From: CAWBRT01 sp963832785
GTDB lineage: Bacteria; Acidobacteriota; Terriglobia; Terriglobales; Acidobacteriaceae
Reading direction: 5' to 3'
Length of the DNA: 64,000 nt
NCBI GenBank assembly: GCA_963832785.1
Contig: CAWHVF010000005.1
Span: 806,001 to 870,000, forward strand
The first letter of the stretch is position 1, and the number at the start of each line of letters is the position of its first letter. This document shows positions 8,833-18,393 of the stretch, piece by piece. The notes under the pieces were generated by a model. The model ran no database searches and was not told where the DNA came from. It worked only from the letters and a program-made list of their open reading frames with translations. The position numbers and the translations under genes were made by a program.

Positions 8833-9647
8833 CCCGGTGCGGACCAGCGATTGCCGGCGTGCCCATACTGCTCTACCACGGCATAGCGGAGCGCCCCCCC
8901 GGCGGCGACAAGTATTGCGTCTCGCCCGCCGATTTTCGCGCGCAACTCGGGGAACTGCTCGCCGAGGGCCGCTTGCCGGTGTACGTGCGCGAGGCCACAA
9001 GCGTCTCCCTTGCCAAGCGTCCGGCCGCCATCAGCTTTGACGACGGGCTGGCCAGCGATTACCAGTCGGCGTTTCCGCTGCTGGCGGAACACGGCGTGCC
9101 GGCCACGTTTTTCGTCAACACCGCGAACATCGGCAGCCCCGGCTTTATCGGCTGGGAAGAGATGCGCGAGATGCAGCGCGCGGGCATGTCGTTCGGCTCG
9201 CACGGCCATTTCCATGTTTGCCTGCTGAGGCTGAACGTAGAGAGCTGTGCCGCGCAGCTCAGCCTCTCGCGCCAACTGCTCGAACAAAAGCTGGGCAGCG
9301 CGGTGGATTGCTTTTCCGCGCCCTACGGGCTGCTGAATGCGCGCGTTATCGCCGCCGCGCGCCAAGCCGGGTTCAGCGTCATCTGCTCTTCCCGCAACTG
9401 GCCCGCCCGGCCGGGAGAGGCAGTCTACGGACGGATTGCCATCTACCAGCACACTTCGCTGGCCGAATTCCACGAACTGCTTTCATGCTCGCTGCCGCGG
9501 CTGGTGCGCCGGCGCCTGCGCGAGGCTGCGCTCTCGATTCCTAAGAAAATCATGCTCGGCTTGCGGCCGCAGTGGCTTGGCGTGGCGGTGCCTAAGCCCG
9601 CCGAAGGCCGGCGCCGCATCGGCTGGAGGCCGGGGGAGCGCGCATGA
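8814..9647 (+). CDS. Polysaccharide deacetylase (NodB homology, CE4)
   Basis: 277 residues. The NodB motifs are present: SFDDG at residues 74-78 (catalytic base and metal Asp), SHGHFH as the metal-binding His motif, and APYG as motif 3. There is no obvious signal peptide, so it may act in the cytoplasm or on lipid-linked precursors. Known relatives remove N-acetyl groups from chitin-like or poly-GlcNAc chains. It overlaps the preceding glycosyltransferase by 19 bases and the next gene by four, so it belongs to the same transcript. Confidence 0.88.
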   Translation: MAARALARCGPAIAGVPILLYHGIAERPPGGDKYCVSPADFRAQLGELLAEGRLPVYVREATSVSLAKRPAAISFDDGLASDYQSAFPLLAEHGVPATFFVNTANIGSPGFIGWEEMREMQRAGMSFGSHGHFHVCLLRLNVESCAAQLSLSRQLLEQKLGSAVDCFSAPYGLLNARVIAAARQAGFSVICSSRNWPARPGEAVYGRIAIYQHTSLAEFHELLSCSLPRLVRRRLREAALSIPKKIMLGLRPQWLGVAVPKPAEGRRRIGWRPGERA

Positions 9648-10795
9648 AGCCGCCGAAAAACCTGCACGTATTCGTGCTCCTCGACGCCCTCGGCTGGACG
9701 CTGGTCCGCGACAATCCTTTCCTGGGCGATGTGCTTCCCTACCGGCAGCCGTTGCGTACGCTGCTCGGCTTCAGCTCGGGAATAATTCCCGCCATCCTCA
9801 GCGGCCTGCTGCCGCAACAGAGCGGCATCTGGAACCTGGTCTACTACGATCCTAAAGGCTCCCCGTTCCGCTGGATGCGGCACCTCGACTTTCTGCCCGA
9901 TTCCCTGCTGGACAATCGCATTGGCCGGCGGCTGATGACCGAGCTGGGGCGCCGCGCCCTGAGCGCCGGCCCGGGATTTGATTGCTGCGTCAGCCCCAAG
10001 CTGCTGCCGTGGTTCAACTGGGCGGAGAGATCCAACATCTACGAGCGCGGCGGGCTGGGCGCAACGCCCTCGATCTTCGACCAGCTCGCGCAAGCCGGCA
10101 TTCCCTATCGCATCTATTCCTACCGGCATGCGACCGACCGGCAGATCATGCAGCAGGCGGAGACGGATATAGCGAAAGATGAGGCGCGCTTTTTCTTCCT
10201 CTATCTCTGCGAGCTTGACATGTTTCTGCACACGCACTGCGCCGAGCCGCGCAAGGTGGCGGAGAAGCTCGACTGGTATGAGGAGGGATTGCGGCGCGTC
10301 TTCGCCGCCGCGCAACGCCGCGATGCGGACGCCGGCCTGTTCCTGTTTTCCGATCACGGCATGGCACCGGTGCGGCAGCACTATGACTTGGCAGCGGAAA
10401 TCACCGGCTGCGGATTCCGCATGCCGCAGGATTACCTGGCTGTCTACGACTCGACCATGGCGCGTTTCTGGTTTTTCTCCCAGCAGGCGCAGGAGCAGAT
10501 CACCGAGCGCCTGCGCGCCGTGCCCTGTGCGCGCCTTTTGCCGGACTCCGAACTGCGCGAGCTGGGCATCTTCTTTCCCGACAAACGCTATGGCGAAGCG
10601 ATTTTGCTGATGAATCCCGGTTGCCTGATCGCGGCCAGCGGCTTCAACGGCAACTCGTGGAAGCCCGCCGGCATGCATGGCTATCACCCGGACGATCCGC
10701 ACTCGGATGCCGTCTTTCTTTCCAATCGCAATCCCGGCATGCCGCTGGCGACGGTCCGCGACATCTACCGGCACATGGCGGAGCCGCTGGCATGA
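9644..10795 (+). CDS. Alkaline-phosphatase-superfamily hydrolase/transferase
   Basis: 383 residues with no signal peptide. Fold markers are the early metal-site VLLDALGW, a Ser-rich region that may hold the nucleophile (GFSSGIIPAILSG), the second metal site SDHGMAPV, and a C-terminal HGYHPDD with conserved His. This is the layout of type I phosphodiesterase/nucleotide pyrophosphatase-like members. The substrate is unknown. In an EPS operon it could process a phosphate-bearing sugar intermediate, or transfer phosphoglycerol or phosphoethanolamine, but nothing in the sequence fixes this. It is ATGA-coupled to both neighbours. Confidence 0.75.
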   Translation: MKPPKNLHVFVLLDALGWTLVRDNPFLGDVLPYRQPLRTLLGFSSGIIPAILSGLLPQQSGIWNLVYYDPKGSPFRWMRHLDFLPDSLLDNRIGRRLMTELGRRALSAGPGFDCCVSPKLLPWFNWAERSNIYERGGLGATPSIFDQLAQAGIPYRIYSYRHATDRQIMQQAETDIAKDEARFFFLYLCELDMFLHTHCAEPRKVAEKLDWYEEGLRRVFAAAQRRDADAGLFLFSDHGMAPVRQHYDLAAEITGCGFRMPQDYLAVYDSTMARFWFFSQQAQEQITERLRAVPCARLLPDSELRELGIFFPDKRYGEAILLMNPGCLIAASGFNGNSWKPAGMHGYHPDDPHSDAVFLSNRNPGMPLATVRDIYRHMAEPLA

Positions 10796-11998
10796 CCGCC
10801 TATTCCAATCCGGCCAGGCTCTCGGTATGCATGTTCACCAATGCGGCGATCCGCGCCGGCGCCGAGAACCACATGCTCGACCTGCTGCAACGGCTGGACC
10901 GCGACCACTTCGAGCTTTCGCTGGCTTGTCCGGAGCCGCTGCTGAAGTTGCTCGAAGGCGATCTTCCCGCCCATGTGCGCACCGTAGCCATCTCGATCCG
11001 CCGGCCAACCGATTGGCACGCCATGGCCAGCTTCTGCGCCTTTCTGCGCCGGGCCAGGATCCAGATCGTGCACTCTCATGGTTTCTACTCCAGCCTGTTC
11101 GCCTCGCCGCTGGCCAAGCTGGCGGGCGTACCGGTCGCGGTCGAGACGCCGCACCTGCGCGAATATTGGCGGCACGGCTGGAAGGCAAGCTACGCGGTCG
11201 ATCGCCTGATTGGGCGCTTCGTCGACCGATACATTGCCGTTTCCGAAGCCAATCAGCGCTACCTCATACAGGACAAGCGCCTGTCCGCGGAGAAGATCAG
11301 GGTGATCCGCAACGGCTGCGAGCTGCGAAAGTTCAATCCGCGGCATCAGGCGCCTGCCGGGCTGAGACGGCAACTCGGCTTTGGCGAAACCGACCCCGTA
11401 CTGCTGGTAAATGGCCGCCTGGAACCGCAAAAGGGGCACTCCGTACTGTTCCAGGCGCTCGCCCGAGTGCGGCGTGAGTTGGCCAACGTGCGCCTGGTAT
11501 GCCTTGGCGACGGGGCGCTGCGCGGGGCGCTCGAAGCGCAGGCGCAAGAAGCTCGGAATAACGGATTGCATTCGTTTTGCGGGCTATCAGCGCAACGTCG
11601 AAGACTGGTTTGCGCTGGCCGATATCTGCGTCTTGCCTTCGTTCTTCGAGGGCTTGCCGCTGGTGGCCATCGAGAGCCTAGCCGCCGGGCGTCCCATGAT
11701 TGCCACCGCGGTCGATGGAACCCCTGAGGTAATCGTCAACGAGCAAACCGGTTTGACCGTGCCGCCGGGAGACGCGGATGCGCTGGCGGCGGCCATGATC
11801 CGGCTGTGGCGCGAGCCTGAACTGCGCGCCCGCTTCCGCAGCCGCGGACGGCGCTGGGTCGAGGAGCACTTCGATCTCGCGCGCCAGGTGCGCGAGACCG
11901 GAGACTTGTACCAGGAAACTTGGCAACAACGCACCGGCCGGCGCTTTGCTTGCGCCGAAGTGGCGGAGCTGCCGCAAACCGTGGCCCGTTCAAGCTAG
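10792..11998 (+). pseudogene. Glycosyltransferase family 4, interrupted by one frameshift
   Basis: The first part (10792 to about 11550) encodes a GT4 N-domain: FTNAAIRAGAENHMLDLL, IVHSHGFYSSLFA, and NGRLEPQKG at the linker. The C-domain (GYQRNVEDWFALADICVLPS, FFEGLPLVAIE) continues only in the next frame, from about 11552 to 11998. Reading CAA GAA, skipping one G at 11551, then CTC GGA ATA restores the expected sequence, so there is one extra base or two missing. Without correction the protein ends at 11727 after unrelated residues. It could be a real inactivating mutation or an assembly error. It is ATGA-coupled to the upstream gene, and its neighbours are intact. Confidence 0.8.
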
Positions 11999-12005
11999 GA
12001 GAACG

Positions 12006-13241
12006 ATGACTCTGGCCGAGATGTTGAGCACGGAACCGATCAGCATGGCGCGCCGGGGAGCGATCCGGGAAGCGCTGGCCGCGGTGTGCGACAACGCCTT
12101 CGGCAGCGGCCTGCGCGCCCTGGTGTTGACCGGCAGCGTGGCGCGCGGCGAGGAAACGCTCATCTCCACGCCCGCCGGCGAGCGTTTGCTCGGAGACGTC
12201 GAAGCCATGGTCGTACTCCACAACACGATGCCTCTTCCCGCCGCCAAGACCGTCGCGGAGTTGTGCCGCCGGATTGAGCGGTGTCTGGCAGACGCCGGTT
12301 TGCAGACCCAGGTCAGCCTCGGTGTAGTTCACGGCGGCTACCTGCGCCGCCTGCCGCGCCATATTTTCAGCTATGAGTTGAAGGTGTGCGGCGAGGTCAT
12401 CTGGGGCGAGGAAAACATCCTGGCATTGATCCCGTTCTTCGCCGCCGCGGAGATCTCCCGCGAAGACGCCTGGCGCATGCTCGGCAATCGCGTTATCGAA
12501 TATCTGCGCGCAGCCTTTGCCGCCGGCGACGGACCACAGCTTCTCGCCAGAGGCGAGCACGCTTCGTCGAGCGGCAACGCGGAACTTAGCGATGGGCTGC
12601 ACTACGCGACGGTAAAACTGTGCCTCGACCTGGCGACCTCGTTGCTGGTCTTCCTGGGGCGATACGAGCCGACCTATCGCGCGCGCGAAGAGCAATTCAA
12701 ACGCATTGCGCGCGAGACAGGCGGCAGGCTTCCCTTCCCGGCAGCGGAGTTCCTGCATCATCTGCGGCGCTGCACGCGCTGGAAGCTGCAGCCGGAAGAA
12801 GAGCAACGCGAGCGCGATCCCGGTTTCTGCTTTGCCGTGCTTGAGTACGCCAGGCGCGCCTGGCTGTGGGAACTGGAACAGCTTGCCGGCGCCGGGGGCG
12901 ACGCCGAGCTGATGGTGCGGCGCCTGGCCCAATCCCAGGGAGCGGCTGCCCGCCTTCGCGGCTGGGCTTACCTCCTGCGCCGGCGCGGCTGGTGGAGTTC
13001 CGCCGCTGACTGGCCCCGTTGGCTGCGGCTGGCACGCCGCTACAGCCCGCGATACGCAACCTATCTGGCGGCTTTTCAGCTTCTGCAAGCGGCAGGCTTT
13101 GCCGGTGGCGTGACAAAGCTGACATTGGCCGGCGCTTGCGCGCTGCTTCCCGGCGGCGCAGGCGAACCGGCATCGCTGGAGCAGGCGGTCGCGCAGCTTG
13201 CGGCCAATTACAACGAATTCCTGGTGGGAACAAGAGCATGA
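12006..13241 (+). CDS. Nucleotidyltransferase-fold protein
   Basis: 411 residues. Residues about 38-75 show the polymerase-beta-type nucleotidyltransferase signature: LTGSVARGE followed by LGDVEAMVVL, that is GS then D-x-E carboxylates. The remaining 300 residues are helical and not recognised. Such proteins transfer NMP groups to small molecules, sugars or proteins; the substrate here is unknown. The start at 12006 has an AGGAG ribosome site at about 11997. It overlaps the next gene by four bases. Occurrence in an EPS operon is unusual and suggests an activation or modification step (inference). Confidence 0.65.
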   Translation: MTLAEMLSTEPISMARRGAIREALAAVCDNAFGSGLRALVLTGSVARGEETLISTPAGERLLGDVEAMVVLHNTMPLPAAKTVAELCRRIERCLADAGLQTQVSLGVVHGGYLRRLPRHIFSYELKVCGEVIWGEENILALIPFFAAAEISREDAWRMLGNRVIEYLRAAFAAGDGPQLLARGEHASSSGNAELSDGLHYATVKLCLDLATSLLVFLGRYEPTYRAREEQFKRIARETGGRLPFPAAEFLHHLRRCTRWKLQPEEEQRERDPGFCFAVLEYARRAWLWELEQLAGAGGDAELMVRRLAQSQGAAARLRGWAYLLRRRGWWSSAADWPRWLRLARRYSPRYATYLAAFQLLQAAGFAGGVTKLTLAGACALLPGGAGEPASLEQAVAQLAANYNEFLVGTRA

Positions 13242-15139
13242 TTCGGCTGACGCGACATTCCGTGCTGTTGCTGATTGTTGTCCTGGTATTTGTTGCCGTT
13301 CACGGCTGCCAGCGCGCTGGAGAAACCGTGGCGGCGACGGCTCCGGAGAGCATTTCCGAATTCTTGCCCAATGCCTATGCCGGCGAGGCTTACAAGGCCC
13401 AGTTGCCGGCCGCGCACGATGGCGCGACCCGCTGGTATTTGCAGTCCGCGTTGCCCTCCGGGCTGAAGTTTGACGGCGCGACCGGCACCTTTTCTGGGAC
13501 TACGACGCAAATCGGCGAGTACAAACTGGCGCTGCAGGCGCAGCCCGGCGGCCAAACGCGCGACTTGCTGCTGCTGGTATGGCCGCGCCTGGACCGCTTT
13601 GGCGGCCTTGTAAACCACCCCTGCCCTTCCGGCCCGGCGCGGCACTTCTATACGGCAAAGATCGATCACCGCTGGGTGCTCTGCACCCCGGCCGGCAATC
13701 AGTTCTGGCTGCTCTCGGTCTACAAAGTTGACGGAGATGAGCACGTCGACGAGTTGGGCAGCAGCTACTCGAAGCGCGTGGCGGCAAAATATGGAAGCAC
13801 GCAGGGCTGGGCGCAGGCGCAGATCAACCGGCTGAAAGCGTGGGGATTCAATGGCCTGGGCCCGTACAGCCATTACTCGCTCTGGGGTAGCTTCCCCAGC
13901 TTTCAATTGGCAAAAAACACACCGTGGTCGCTGGAAAACCGTATGGAACTGGCTCCCGGGCCGACCAAGGACCTGTTTCGCGGTTTCAATTCCAGATACT
14001 ACGACGCCAGTTGGGGGCAGTTTCCCGATGTCTTCGATCCCAACTTTGAAATCTACTGGAACAAGGCCATGGCGGCGAATGTGCCCGGCATTGCCATTTA
14101 TTCCAGTCCTTACCTGATAGGCATTGCCACCGACGACCGCGACGATCTGTTCGGGTTCGGCCCCGGCCCCGAACTCGGCGGCGAGCATCCGAACCTGGGA
14201 CGGCTGGCCCTGCTGATGTCCCCAACGCAGCTCCGCAGCCGGAACGGCACCGTCTATCGCGACTCGAAGGTATACACCAAGTTTGCCTTGCGCGATTTTT
14301 TGCAGGCCCGCTACAAGAACGACCTCGCCCGGCTCAACTCCGCCTGGAACTCGTCCTACACGAGCTGGGATTCCGACGGCGGCTGGGGCAAGGGGAACGG
14401 CCTGCTGGACGAGGATGGACGCCACCGCTGGACCGGCAAGGATGCCACCGGGCTCTCCGACCTCACGCCGGCCATGGCTCGCGACCTGGACGAGTTCCTC
14501 TACCAAATTGCCCGGCGGTATTTCTTCGTAACCACCACCGCCATTCGCAAGGTACTCGGCAAGGAGAAGGTGCTGATCTTCGGCCCCTCGACGTTCAATT
14601 CCAACGGCCTCACCTTCGCCCCGATCCTGCGCGCCGCCGGCGAATACTGCGATGTCGTTCAGGCCAGCGTCGAGGCCGGGCCCATCGCCGTGCAGCGCAC
14701 CTACCAATACACCGGCCACAAGCCTCTTGTCACCTGGGAGGGCCTGGCCGCCAACGCCGATTCGGCGTTGTGGCGCAACCCGGTCGAGCGCGCCAGTTGG
14801 ACTGCTTCGACCCAGGCGGAGCGCGGCCAGCTCTACACCAGGAACGCGCTTGACCGCTTTAACGCCAGGGATGCGGCGACCGGCGATTATCCGGTGATCG
14901 GCATCGCTTATTGGGAGTTTCACGACAACTACGGCGAACGCAGGAACTTCGGGCTGGTCAGCCTGTCCGATAACGCTTACGACGGCAAGGAGGCCGCCAC
15001 CGGGACGCACGCCTGCCAGTGGCCGCTGGAGAATTATTTGTGCGGCCGGGAAGAGCGCAGCTACGGAGACTTCCTCGGCGCCTCGCGCCGGGCAAATCTG
15101 CGAATCCTGCAATCGCTTGCCAGTGAGATGAAGCCATGA
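13238..15139 (+). CDS. Lipoprotein with Ig-like domain and glycoside-hydrolase-like region
   Basis: 633 residues. A signal peptide with a lipobox-like VHGC places Cys24 as the likely lipidated residue. Residues about 45-115 resemble a putative-Ig (He_PIG) domain (LPSGLKFDGATGTFSG). The long C-terminal region has many Trp and Tyr and acidic motifs (WEGLAANAD, IAYWEFHDNYGE), like TIM-barrel glycosidases of the agarase or GH42 type. The family is not certain. A periplasmic or outer-membrane enzyme trimming the exported polymer would fit the operon. ATGA coupling to both neighbours shows it is part of the EPS transcript. Confidence 0.65.
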   Translation: MIRLTRHSVLLLIVVLVFVAVHGCQRAGETVAATAPESISEFLPNAYAGEAYKAQLPAAHDGATRWYLQSALPSGLKFDGATGTFSGTTTQIGEYKLALQAQPGGQTRDLLLLVWPRLDRFGGLVNHPCPSGPARHFYTAKIDHRWVLCTPAGNQFWLLSVYKVDGDEHVDELGSSYSKRVAAKYGSTQGWAQAQINRLKAWGFNGLGPYSHYSLWGSFPSFQLAKNTPWSLENRMELAPGPTKDLFRGFNSRYYDASWGQFPDVFDPNFEIYWNKAMAANVPGIAIYSSPYLIGIATDDRDDLFGFGPGPELGGEHPNLGRLALLMSPTQLRSRNGTVYRDSKVYTKFALRDFLQARYKNDLARLNSAWNSSYTSWDSDGGWGKGNGLLDEDGRHRWTGKDATGLSDLTPAMARDLDEFLYQIARRYFFVTTTAIRKVLGKEKVLIFGPSTFNSNGLTFAPILRAAGEYCDVVQASVEAGPIAVQRTYQYTGHKPLVTWEGLAANADSALWRNPVERASWTASTQAERGQLYTRNALDRFNARDAATGDYPVIGIAYWEFHDNYGERRNFGLVSLSDNAYDGKEAATGTHACQWPLENYLCGREERSYGDFLGASRRANLRILQSLASEMKP

Positions 15140-16125
15140 ACGCGCCTGAGATGTGCAGCTCCGTCGTGCTCCGCAGAATAACCGATCAGGCCCTCGACGC
15201 CACCGTCCGGGAATGCATGGAGTTCTGCGGCTGGCAGGAGTTGGTTCAGCCCAACAGCACGGTGGTGGTAAAGCCGAACGTGTGCAGCGCGGTTCCCGGC
15301 AATTGGGAGATGTCCGACACCGACGTCCGCATCACCGCTGCCGTCTGCGAACTGCTGCTTACCCGTACCCGGAACGTCTACGTAGTCGAGTCCGACGGCC
15401 TGCGCGTAACCGCCTGGCAGACCTTTGCCACCGCCGGATACACCGAGTTGCCCGACCGGCTTGGGGTCAAGCTGGTCAACCTCAGCGAATCGCGGCAAGT
15501 AGAGGTCGAGGTTCCGCCGGCGGGCAGGATCAAGCTGCCGGAGCTGTTGCTGAGCTGTGATTGCTTCATAACCCTGCCGGTCCTGAAGACCCACGCGCTG
15601 ACTTACTTCACCGGGGCGATCAAGAATCAATGGGGATGCGTTCCGCAATATGACCGCATTCTGATGCACAAGTATCTCGACCCCATGCTGGCCTCGCTGC
15701 ACGCCATCTTCAGGCCAGCCATCGCTCTCATGGACGGAATCATCGCCATGGAAGGCCGCGGGCCCACCAACGGCAAGCCGCGCCGCTTGAACCTGTTGCT
15801 GGCCAGCCGCGATTCGGTGGCGCTGGATGCCACCGCCATGCGTTTGGCGGGACTTGATCCGCAGCGTTGTCGCCATATGCTGCTGACCGCCGAACAGGGT
15901 TTGGGAAGGTGGAAGCAGGAAGAGATCAAGGTCGACGGCGATTGGGCCCGGCACGCTACCCAGTTTGAGCCCGCCATTCTGGATAAGGCCATCGCCGCCA
16001 TGGACTATATGAGCCGCTATCGCTGGTTCGTGAAGTACATGCTGGAGAAAGATTTCGTCTTCTACCCGGTGCGCGGCGTGGTGAAGCTGTTGCGCGCCAT
16101 CGGAGTGGTGGAGGGCGGGCACTGA
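15136..16125 (+). CDS. DUF362 family protein
   Basis: 329 residues. It has the DUF362 pattern: VVVKPNVCS near residue 45-53, VYVVESDG, LPVLKTHALTYFTGAIKNQWG, ALMDGIIAMEGRGPTNG and SVALDATAMRLAGLDP. The family often carries or accompanies iron-sulfur domains, but no ferredoxin CxxCxxC motif is present here. The biochemical role is unknown. It is ATGA-coupled to the lipoprotein gene. Similar proteins are seen next to glycan genes in other bacteria, but I cannot assign a reaction. Confidence 0.8.
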   Translation: MNAPEMCSSVVLRRITDQALDATVRECMEFCGWQELVQPNSTVVVKPNVCSAVPGNWEMSDTDVRITAAVCELLLTRTRNVYVVESDGLRVTAWQTFATAGYTELPDRLGVKLVNLSESRQVEVEVPPAGRIKLPELLLSCDCFITLPVLKTHALTYFTGAIKNQWGCVPQYDRILMHKYLDPMLASLHAIFRPAIALMDGIIAMEGRGPTNGKPRRLNLLLASRDSVALDATAMRLAGLDPQRCRHMLLTAEQGLGRWKQEEIKVDGDWARHATQFEPAILDKAIAAMDYMSRYRWFVKYMLEKDFVFYPVRGVVKLLRAIGVVEGGH

Positions 16126-16286
16126 GCGAGACGAAGCGGCCATCGTGCGCGATCGCCGCTAATTACGGGCGTAATCTGGACGCGCTGGTTGGGGTGTAGT
16201 TGAATTTGTTCAGTGCTCCCCCTCGCGTCCCTGGAGGCGATAGCGAAGCTATACCTCAAAAAGCAAATACCCTAGAGAACCTGGCT

Positions 16287-17273
16287 ATGACCGAATCTGT
16301 TACGAGAGAACCATCATTCTGGAAGGGCCGCCGGGTGACGGTAACCGGCGGGCGCGGCTTTCTTGGCAGCCGCGTAATGTGCCGGCTGGCGACGCTCGGA
16401 GCAGCGGCAACTTCGTGCAGCCGCTCCTCCGGTTGCGATCTCCGCAAACTGGACGACGCGCTGCGCTTCTTTAATCAGCACAAGCCCGAGCTGGTGATCA
16501 ACTGCGCCTCCAATCAGGGGGGACTTGCCTACCAGAGGCTTTATCCCGGGAGCATCTTCTACGAGAACCTGATCATGGGCGCCAACACCATGGAGGCCGC
16601 CCGGCTCGCTGGCGTGGCCAAGTATGTCAACATCATCGCCGGCTGCGCCTATCCGGGAGACCCGCGCGACGGCATTCTCCGCGAGAGCGAGTTCGAAGAC
16701 GGCCCCATGCATTCCACCGTGGAAAACTACGGCGGGACCAAGCGGGCCGCGGTCATGCAGGCGAAGTGCTACAGGCGGCAATACGGCTTCAACGCCATCT
16801 CGCTGGCGCTGATAAATCTCTACGGTCCCGGCGAGCATTTCCATCCCGACCGCTCGCATGCCTTGGCGGCCCTGATCAGAAAATTCTACGAAGCCAAGCG
16901 GGACGGGGTTCCCGAGGTCGTTCTCTGGGGCACTGGCCGCGCCGTGCGGGAGTGGATGTACGTCGATGACGCGGTAGAAGGCCTTCTTCGCAGCGCCGAG
17001 AAGTACGACGATGCGGCTTTGCTGAACGTCGCCGTAGGAAGCGGCCAGACCATCGCCGAGCTGGCTTCGATGATCGGCGAGATCGTCGGGTATAAAGGCG
17101 CCATTCGCTACGACACGACCAAGTCCGACGGCGCCATGCGCAAGACCGGCGACGTGAGCCGCATGCGCGAAGCGCTCGGCCCGCTGCCGCTGACGCCGCT
17201 CCGCCAGGGAATCCGGCAGACCCTGGATTGGTTCATCACCCATTACGACGAAGCCACGAGTGAAATTGTATGA
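16287..17273 (+). CDS. NAD(P)-dependent sugar epimerase/reductase (GDP-fucose-synthase-like)
   Basis: 328 residues. The Rossmann motif is TGGRGFLG (about residues 19-26). The catalytic Tyr-Lys pair is in NYGGTKRA, and the usual SS region reads IIAGCAYPG. The sequence VINCASNQGG and the later GTGRAVREWMYVDDA match GDP-L-fucose synthase and related short-chain dehydratase/epimerases. It should modify an NDP-sugar in the cytoplasm. The start at 16287 begins the conserved fold; a longer frame from 16200 has no support. It overlaps the aminotransferase start at 17270. The 160-base gap before it may hold an internal promoter. Confidence 0.85.
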   Translation: MTESVTREPSFWKGRRVTVTGGRGFLGSRVMCRLATLGAAATSCSRSSGCDLRKLDDALRFFNQHKPELVINCASNQGGLAYQRLYPGSIFYENLIMGANTMEAARLAGVAKYVNIIAGCAYPGDPRDGILRESEFEDGPMHSTVENYGGTKRAAVMQAKCYRRQYGFNAISLALINLYGPGEHFHPDRSHALAALIRKFYEAKRDGVPEVVLWGTGRAVREWMYVDDAVEGLLRSAEKYDDAALLNVAVGSGQTIAELASMIGEIVGYKGAIRYDTTKSDGAMRKTGDVSRMREALGPLPLTPLRQGIRQTLDWFITHYDEATSEIV

Positions 17274-18373
17274 GTGTAGATTTCTTTCACACCCATATTT
17301 CGCCAAGGGCTCGCGAGCTGGCGGCCGAAGTCCTCAAGTCGGGCTGGCTCAGCGAAGGGCAGATGGTGCGCACCTTCGAGGAGGCGCTGCAGGAGCGCCT
17401 CGGCTTGACCAACGCGGTCGCGCTCAACAGCGGAACCTCCGCCTTGCACCTGGCGCTGGCGGTGGCCGGCGTAGGCCCGGGCGATGAGGTGATCCTTCCC
17501 GCGCAGACCTTTGTCGCCACCGGGCTGGTCATACTGATGCAAGGGGCAACGCCGGTCTTCGCCGATGTCAATCCGCGTACCGGCAACATTTCGCCGCAGT
17601 CGATTCGCGCCAAGATTTCCAGCCGCACCAAGGCCATCATGCCGGTCCACTGGGGCGGCTACCCGTGCGACATGGCAGAAATCAACGCCATTGCCGAACA
17701 GCATAGCCTGGCGGTTATCGAAGACGCCGCGCACGCCTTGGGAGCCTGCTATGGCGGCAAACCGGTTGGGACCGTTTCCCGTTTTACCGCCTTTTCTTTC
17801 CAGGCCATCAAGCACCTGACCACCGGCGATGGCGGACTGCTCTGCTGTCCAGAAGAGGCCGACCACCATGCGGCTCGAGCCCGCCGCTGGTTCGGCATAG
17901 ATCGCGCCAACAGCCGCCCTTCGATACTCGGCGAGCGCATCTATGACATTGACGCCGTCGGCTACAAGTACCACATGAACGACCTGGCGGCGGCCGTCGG
18001 GCTCGGCAACCTGGAGACCTTTTCCGCACGGCTGGCGCGGCGGCAGCAGATCGGCAGCCTGTACCGGCAACAACTGCGCAACGTTGCCGGGTTGGAGCTT
18101 CTGGAGTTGCTGCCGGACCGAAGCCACGCTTATTGGCTGTTCACCGTGCTGGTGGAGCGGCGCGAGGATTTTATTCGCAAGCTAGCCGAGCAGCAGATTC
18201 CGGCCTCGGTGGTTCACCTGCGCATCGACCACAACTCGGTTTTTGGCGGCATGCGCGACGATCTTCCCGGCCAGGCCGAGTTCGATTCGCGCCAGGTATC
18301 AATTCCCGTACACGAGGGCTTGAGCGACGAGCAGGCCAGCCAGATCGTGGCGGTTATTCGCGGCGGCTGGTGA
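17270..18373 (+). CDS. DegT/DnrJ/EryC1/StrS aminotransferase
   Basis: 367 residues. It is a PLP-dependent sugar aminotransferase: NSGTSALHLALAVAG, GDEVILPAQTFVAT, VIEDAAHALGA (with the Asp that contacts the pyridine ring), and the Schiff-base Lys in FSFQAIKHLTTGDGG. The family adds an amino group to keto-sugar nucleotides. Coupling by ATGA to the epimerase gene suggests that the two act on the same NDP-sugar to give an amino-deoxy sugar in the polymer. Confidence 0.92.
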   Translation: MSVDFFHTHISPRARELAAEVLKSGWLSEGQMVRTFEEALQERLGLTNAVALNSGTSALHLALAVAGVGPGDEVILPAQTFVATGLVILMQGATPVFADVNPRTGNISPQSIRAKISSRTKAIMPVHWGGYPCDMAEINAIAEQHSLAVIEDAAHALGACYGGKPVGTVSRFTAFSFQAIKHLTTGDGGLLCCPEEADHHAARARRWFGIDRANSRPSILGERIYDIDAVGYKYHMNDLAAAVGLGNLETFSARLARRQQIGSLYRQQLRNVAGLELLELLPDRSHAYWLFTVLVERREDFIRKLAEQQIPASVVHLRIDHNSVFGGMRDDLPGQAEFDSRQVSIPVHEGLSDEQASQIVAVIRGGW

Positions 18374-18393
18374 GGCTGCCCGAACGGGTAACT

